From Natronohydrobacter sp. (lineage in GTDB: Bacteria > Pseudomonadota > Alphaproteobacteria > Rhodobacterales > Rhodobacteraceae), in contig JAUVXF010000009.1 of NCBI GenBank assembly GCA_030603695.1, forward strand, positions 1-64,000: DNA of 64,000 bases. Direction: 5' to 3'. Under the pieces are notes generated by a model that saw only the letters and a program-made list of their open reading frames with translations, had not been told where the DNA came from and searched no databases. This document shows, piece by piece, positions 60,438 through 64,000 of the stretch. A program made the position numbers and the translations under genes. Position 1 is the stretch's first letter, and each line of letters starts with the position of its first letter.

Positions 60438-61552
60438 TCGGGCGTGTGGTTTTGCTGGCCTGCTTGTGCATTATTCCCGGTATCGCGCTGGCGGACAGGC
60501 TGAAGGATCTGGCTTCGGTTTATGGTGTGCGGATCAATCAGCTGGTGGGGTATGGCATTGTGGTGGGCCTGTCTGGCAGCGGCGATGGCAATAGCGGGCT
60601 GACGCTGCAATCGCTGGAATCGCTGATCTCGCGGCTTGGGTTGCAGGTGGATGCGCGCGACCTGAACGCGCGCAATGCGGCGGCGGTGATGGTAACAGCC
60701 GATCTGGGGCCTTTCATGAAAGAGGGGCAGTCGCTGGATGTCACTGTCTCTACCGTGGGAAGTGCGAAATCCTTGCAGGGCGGCACATTGCTCATGACAC
60801 CTCTTCTGGGCGCAGATGGAGAGATTTATGCCATCGCGCAGGGCAATCTTGTGGTTGGGGGTTTGGGGGTTGGTGGCAATGACGGGTCTTTCCTGACAGT
60901 GAATATTCCCACTGTCGGGCGTATTCCCGGCGGCGCAACCGTAGAGCGTGTGGTTGATACCCCCTTGATGGATGGCGATTATGTGCTGATCAACCTGCAC
61001 CGCGCCGATTTTTCCACAGCCGCGGCGGCAGAGGCCGCCATAAACGCCACTTTCGGTGCAGGCACAGCCATGGCGATTGATGGGTCAACCATCCGGGTGC
61101 AAGCGCCTGCAAATGCGGGCGCGCGTGTCAGTTTTCTGGGGATGCTGGAGAATATCGCCCTCACCCCAGACACGCCGCCTGCGCGGGTAGTTGTCAATTC
61201 GCGCACGGGCACTGTTGTGATTGGTGGCAATGTGCGGGTCACGCCTGCGGCGGTGACGCATGGCTCTCTTACCGTGCGCGTCAGCGAGGATTTCAATGTC
61301 AATCAGGCCGCGACCGTGGTTGCGGGGGACAATGGCGCGGTGGTTGTGCCGGGAGAGGCTGTTGTCACTCCAGACACCCAGATCGATATCACGCAGGAAC
61401 CTGCGCGCGCCTTTGTCTTTGATCCCGGTGTGTCGCTGTCTTCGCTGGTGGATGCGATAAACGCAGTCGGGGCCAGCCCGTCCGATTTGGTGGCCATTCT
61501 GGAAGCGCTGCGTCAGGCCGGGGCCTTGCGTGCCGAATTGATGATTATCTAG
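60434..61552 (+). CDS. flgI: FlgI, P-ring protein
   Basis: The 372-aa protein has a signal peptide ([20 protein letters not shown]) and the FlgI start [33 protein letters not shown]. It assembles around the rod in the periplasm with help from FlgA. Confidence 0.97.
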   Translation: MIGRVVLLACLCIIPGIALADRLKDLASVYGVRINQLVGYGIVVGLSGSGDGNSGLTLQSLESLISRLGLQVDARDLNARNAAAVMVTADLGPFMKEGQSLDVTVSTVGSAKSLQGGTLLMTPLLGADGEIYAIAQGNLVVGGLGVGGNDGSFLTVNIPTVGRIPGGATVERVVDTPLMDGDYVLINLHRADFSTAAAAEAAINATFGAGTAMAIDGSTIRVQAPANAGARVSFLGMLENIALTPDTPPARVVVNSRTGTVVIGGNVRVTPAAVTHGSLTVRVSEDFNVNQAATVVAGDNGAVVVPGEAVVTPDTQIDITQEPARAFVFDPGVSLSSLVDAINAVGASPSDLVAILEALRQAGALRAELMII

Positions 61553-61561
61553 GAGCTGGTC

Positions 61562-61843
61562 ATGGATATTTCCCCTCTTGCATCGGTGCCGCTGCCGATA
61601 TCGCCCAGTGCCAGCCCCCCAGCCAATCTGCGCGCGGCGGCAGATGGGTTTGAATCGCTCTTTCTGGCGGAAGTGTTGAAAGGGGGGCGGGCCAGCTTGC
61701 CGGGCGATGATCTGACAGGATCTCAGGGCGTAACCATGGCCCAGGATATGCTGGACAGGCATCTGGCGCAGCATGCGGCGGGGCAGGCGGGGCTGGGGGT
61801 GGCAGCGGCCATCTTGCGCCAGTTCGGCCCAAAAGCGGAGTAA
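61562..61843 (+). CDS. flgJ: FlgJ, rod-capping protein without muramidase domain
   Basis: The 93-aa protein matches only the N-terminal rod-cap half (ADGFESLFLAEVLKGGRASLPGDDLTGSQGVTMAQDMLDRHLAQHAAGQAGLGVAAAILRQ). Enteric FlgJ is about 310 aa with a C-terminal muramidase, which is missing here. SltF supplies the lytic activity instead. Confidence 0.92.
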   Translation: MDISPLASVPLPISPSASPPANLRAAADGFESLFLAEVLKGGRASLPGDDLTGSQGVTMAQDMLDRHLAQHAAGQAGLGVAAAILRQFGPKAE

Positions 61844-61846
61844 GCC

Positions 61847-63721
61847 ATGAGCGACATGATGAACATTGCCCGCAGCGGGGTTTTGGCCAACCGTGCGGCC
61901 CTATCTGTGATCGCAGAGAATGTGGCTAATGTGAATACCGAAGGCTATCGGCGCCGCTCTGTTTCCACGGTCACTGCTGCGGGCGGGCAGACGACTCCGC
62001 AAACTCTGCCAACAAGCGGGCAGGGGGTTAGTGTTACCGAAATTCGCCGTGCCTTTGATCATCTTTTGGCCGAACGTGGCCGCGCGGCGGCCAGTGCGCA
62101 GGCGGCAACTCTGGCGCACCAGGGTGTGGCCGAACGGATAGAGACCCAGCTTATCCCTGGTGAAACCCGCCTAGATGGCACAATGCGCGCGTTTTTTGAC
62201 AGTCTCGCGAAACTTGCAGCCAGCCCCGCGGATTTGACCTCTCGCACCCAGGCGTTGCGCGGGGCGCAGGCGCTGGCAGATGGCATTGCAGAAGCCGCAG
62301 ATGGCTTTTTCCAATTGCGCAGAGATACTGTTTCACAAGCCAGTTTATCAGCCTCGCGCGCGCAAGACTTGCTGTTGGATCTGCATCAGGTTGGCCAACA
62401 GCTTGGGCAATTGGGCCCACGCCAGACAGATGGGCATCACCCTTTGGCCGACAGGCGCGATGCCCTTCTGGCTGATTTGGCGCGCGAAATTCCGATATCC
62501 GTTTTTCTTGCAGAGGATGGCCGCCCGGACATCCGCCTTGGGTCAGAAGCTGGCCCGCTTTTGTTGGATCACACAGGCCCCGCGCGCCTCAGCATCACCG
62601 CCCCGGATCAGGTGACGCTCCAGATTACCGGCCCTGATGGCAGCCAGCGTGAAACGCGCATGATTACCGGCGGGCGCCTTGGCGGGTTGGCCATGGGCAT
62701 TGGCGCCATAGACATGGCTCGTCATGAATTTGACCAAATGGCGCGCAATCTGGCCGAAGGGCTGAACCAGCTGCATCGCACCGGTGTGGATAGCGATGGG
62801 CAACCGGGGCAGGATCTGTTCCGCATTGATGGCTGGACAGCGGCCCCGGCAACGACGAATGCTGGACAAGTGCTGGCGAAAATCCGCTTGGGCGATGCGC
62901 AGGTCGTGCAGGGGCCTGTAGAGATTGTGTTCAATGCAAGCCTTGCCGCGTGGCAGGCGCATGACACCAATGGCATATTGCTGGCCAGTGGGCAGGACAG
63001 GTTGCTGTTGCCGGGCCTGACTGTTGATATTGCGGGGCAGGCCAGAGATGGTGACAGGATTACCCTGTTGCCCGTCACAGGCCGCGCGCTGGATTTGCGC
63101 CTTGCCATGTCTGACCCGCGCTTGCTGGCGGCCTCGGCAGAAACCACAGTCGCCCCGGCCCCAGGTATCTCTACCAGCGCCCGGTTGGAACTTGGCCGCC
63201 CCGCAGGCGGCACCGCCCCCCCGCCCCTGGATTTCGTGGTTACGGATGCGGCCTTGGGCGAAGTGGCGCTGCAATCCGTGCCGGATGGCGCGGTTCTTGC
63301 AACAGCAACACTAAGCGCGGATGGGCGGGTAAATATGATGGGGCTGGATTTGCAAGTGGTTGGGGCAGCACGGACAGGCGACAGATTCAGCCTGCGCCCG
63401 ACAGGCCCGGCCTCTGGCAATGGCGATGTGGCGCAGGCCATGGCTGCGCAAAGGCGGGGCGAAGGTGGGGCGCTGGGCATGCTGGATCAACTGGCGCGGG
63501 TGCAGGGCGACCTTGGAACGCGCACCGCCGCCGCGCAGCGCGCCCAAGCCACGGCTCAGGCCCGTTTGGACAGCGCCGAACGAGACGAAGCCGCGCTTGG
63601 CGGCGTCAATCTGGATGTCGAGGCTGCGCGGATGGCGCAGTTGCAGCAATCCTATCAGGCCTCGGCGCAAGCGCTATCAATCGCGCGCAGCCTTTTTGAG
63701 ACGCTTTTGCGCATGATTTGA
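61847..63721 (+). CDS. flgK: FlgK, hook-filament junction protein 1
   Basis: The 624-aa HAP1 has NIARSGVLANRAALSVIAENVANVNTEGYRRRSV at the N-terminus and GGVNLDVEAARMAQLQQSYQASAQALSIARSLFETLLRMI at the C-terminus. It lies 3 bases after flgJ. Confidence 0.95.
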   Translation: MSDMMNIARSGVLANRAALSVIAENVANVNTEGYRRRSVSTVTAAGGQTTPQTLPTSGQGVSVTEIRRAFDHLLAERGRAAASAQAATLAHQGVAERIETQLIPGETRLDGTMRAFFDSLAKLAASPADLTSRTQALRGAQALADGIAEAADGFFQLRRDTVSQASLSASRAQDLLLDLHQVGQQLGQLGPRQTDGHHPLADRRDALLADLAREIPISVFLAEDGRPDIRLGSEAGPLLLDHTGPARLSITAPDQVTLQITGPDGSQRETRMITGGRLGGLAMGIGAIDMARHEFDQMARNLAEGLNQLHRTGVDSDGQPGQDLFRIDGWTAAPATTNAGQVLAKIRLGDAQVVQGPVEIVFNASLAAWQAHDTNGILLASGQDRLLLPGLTVDIAGQARDGDRITLLPVTGRALDLRLAMSDPRLLAASAETTVAPAPGISTSARLELGRPAGGTAPPPLDFVVTDAALGEVALQSVPDGAVLATATLSADGRVNMMGLDLQVVGAARTGDRFSLRPTGPASGNGDVAQAMAAQRRGEGGALGMLDQLARVQGDLGTRTAAAQRAQATAQARLDSAERDEAALGGVNLDVEAARMAQLQQSYQASAQALSIARSLFETLLRMI

Positions 63722-63732
63722 CGGAGTGAGTG

Positions 63733-64000
63733 ATGATAACAGACGCTCTTTTTACGCAGCAAGCTATTCATGGCTTTGGCCGTCAAGACCGCGAAATCGC
63801 AGATTTGCAGGAACAGCTTTCCTCTGGTCTGCGCGATCCCCGCGTTTCGGCCGATCCGGCGCGCGCCATGGAACTGGCTGCATTGCGCGATCTGCAATCG
63901 GATCTAGCCACGCAAACCGTGATCGGTCGCGCCGCCGCGGATCGTCTGGCCCTTGCCGATGCCACCCTGAACGAGGTGAGCGATGGTGTGCGCGAATTAT
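63733..64000 (+). CDS. flgL: FlgL, hook-filament junction protein 3 (partial)
   Basis: The frame starts ATG at 63733 with GGAG 6 bases before, and is open to the window end (89 residues). It reads MITDALFTQQAIHGFG and DLQEQLSSGLRDPRVSADPARAMELAALR, a flagellin-like N-terminus as in FlgL. The rest lies outside the window. Confidence 0.85.
   Translation, partial: MITDALFTQQAIHGFGRQDREIADLQEQLSSGLRDPRVSADPARAMELAALRDLQSDLATQTVIGRAAADRLALADATLNEVSDGVREL

Overview
The window is almost entirely a single-polar-type (Fla1-like) flagellar and chemotaxis island from an alphaproteobacterium of the Rhodobacter group (Rhodobacteraceae). The evidence is moderately high G+C, a chemotaxis operon in the same gene order as Rhodobacter sphaeroides CheOp3 (cheA4-cheR-cheB-cheW-ppfA-tlpT-cheY6-cheA3), and a gammaproteobacterial-style flagellar set driven by a dedicated sigma-54 (RpoN2), a FleQ/FleT activator pair and FliA/FlgM. 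I cannot name the species.

Layout: 1-165 is the tail of an unidentified plus-strand gene. 258-10393 (minus) is the che operon. 10501-10806 (minus) is a small unknown gene with a FliA-like promoter. 11134-17860 (plus) is fleT-fliEFGHIJ. 17923-21297 is fliKLMN. 21373-24616 is fliOPQR-flhB. 24705-26362 is a three-gene membrane-protein operon that includes a MotF-like protein. 26348-27670 (minus) is rpoN2 and 27853-29331 (minus) is fliC. 29472-33075 (plus) is motAB-fliD. 33338-34444 (minus) is fleQ. 34643-35685 (plus) is an NHLP-like protein plus a Sel1-repeat protein. 35694-37949 (minus) is a hybrid kinase. 38134-41269 (minus) is flgP-flgT-flgA-flgM-unknown. 41489-45134 (plus) is flhA-flhF-like-fliA. 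45135-46307 is non-coding and carries a 107-bp tandem repeat. 46308-47546 (minus) is an unknown 412-aa gene. 47759-48418 is sltF. 48570-53824 holds a molybdopterin-fold protein and two histidine kinases. 54031-54693 (minus) is a LuxR-type regulator. 54887-55279 (minus) is a proline-rich unknown. 55390-64000 (plus) is flgBCDEFGHIJKL, with flgL cut by the window end.

How it fits together: I find thirteen good sequence matches, and one weak one, to a sigma-54 -24/-12 element (GG-N10-GC), in front of nearly every structural operon and also the che operon and one sensor kinase. Three FliA-like promoters (TAAA/TCAA plus GCCGTTYY) lie in front of fliC, the NHLP-like gene and the small gene upstream of che. 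This suggests a cascade: FleQ with RpoN2 drives fleT, FleQ/FleT with RpoN2 drive hook-basal-body, stator and export genes, and FliA, held by FlgM, drives late genes. All promoter calls are by eye.

The most unusual points are: a divergent pair of sigma-54 promoters that share one TTGCAA -12 element between flgB and a gene of unknown function; cheA3 split by an apparent -1 frameshift; an FlhF-like protein that has lost the P-loop lysine; an NHLP/nitrile-hydratase-like small protein in the motility regulon; a FleQ-box-like palindrome upstream of fleT; a 22-bp palindrome in front of fleQ; and an sltF transcript that should be almost leaderless.
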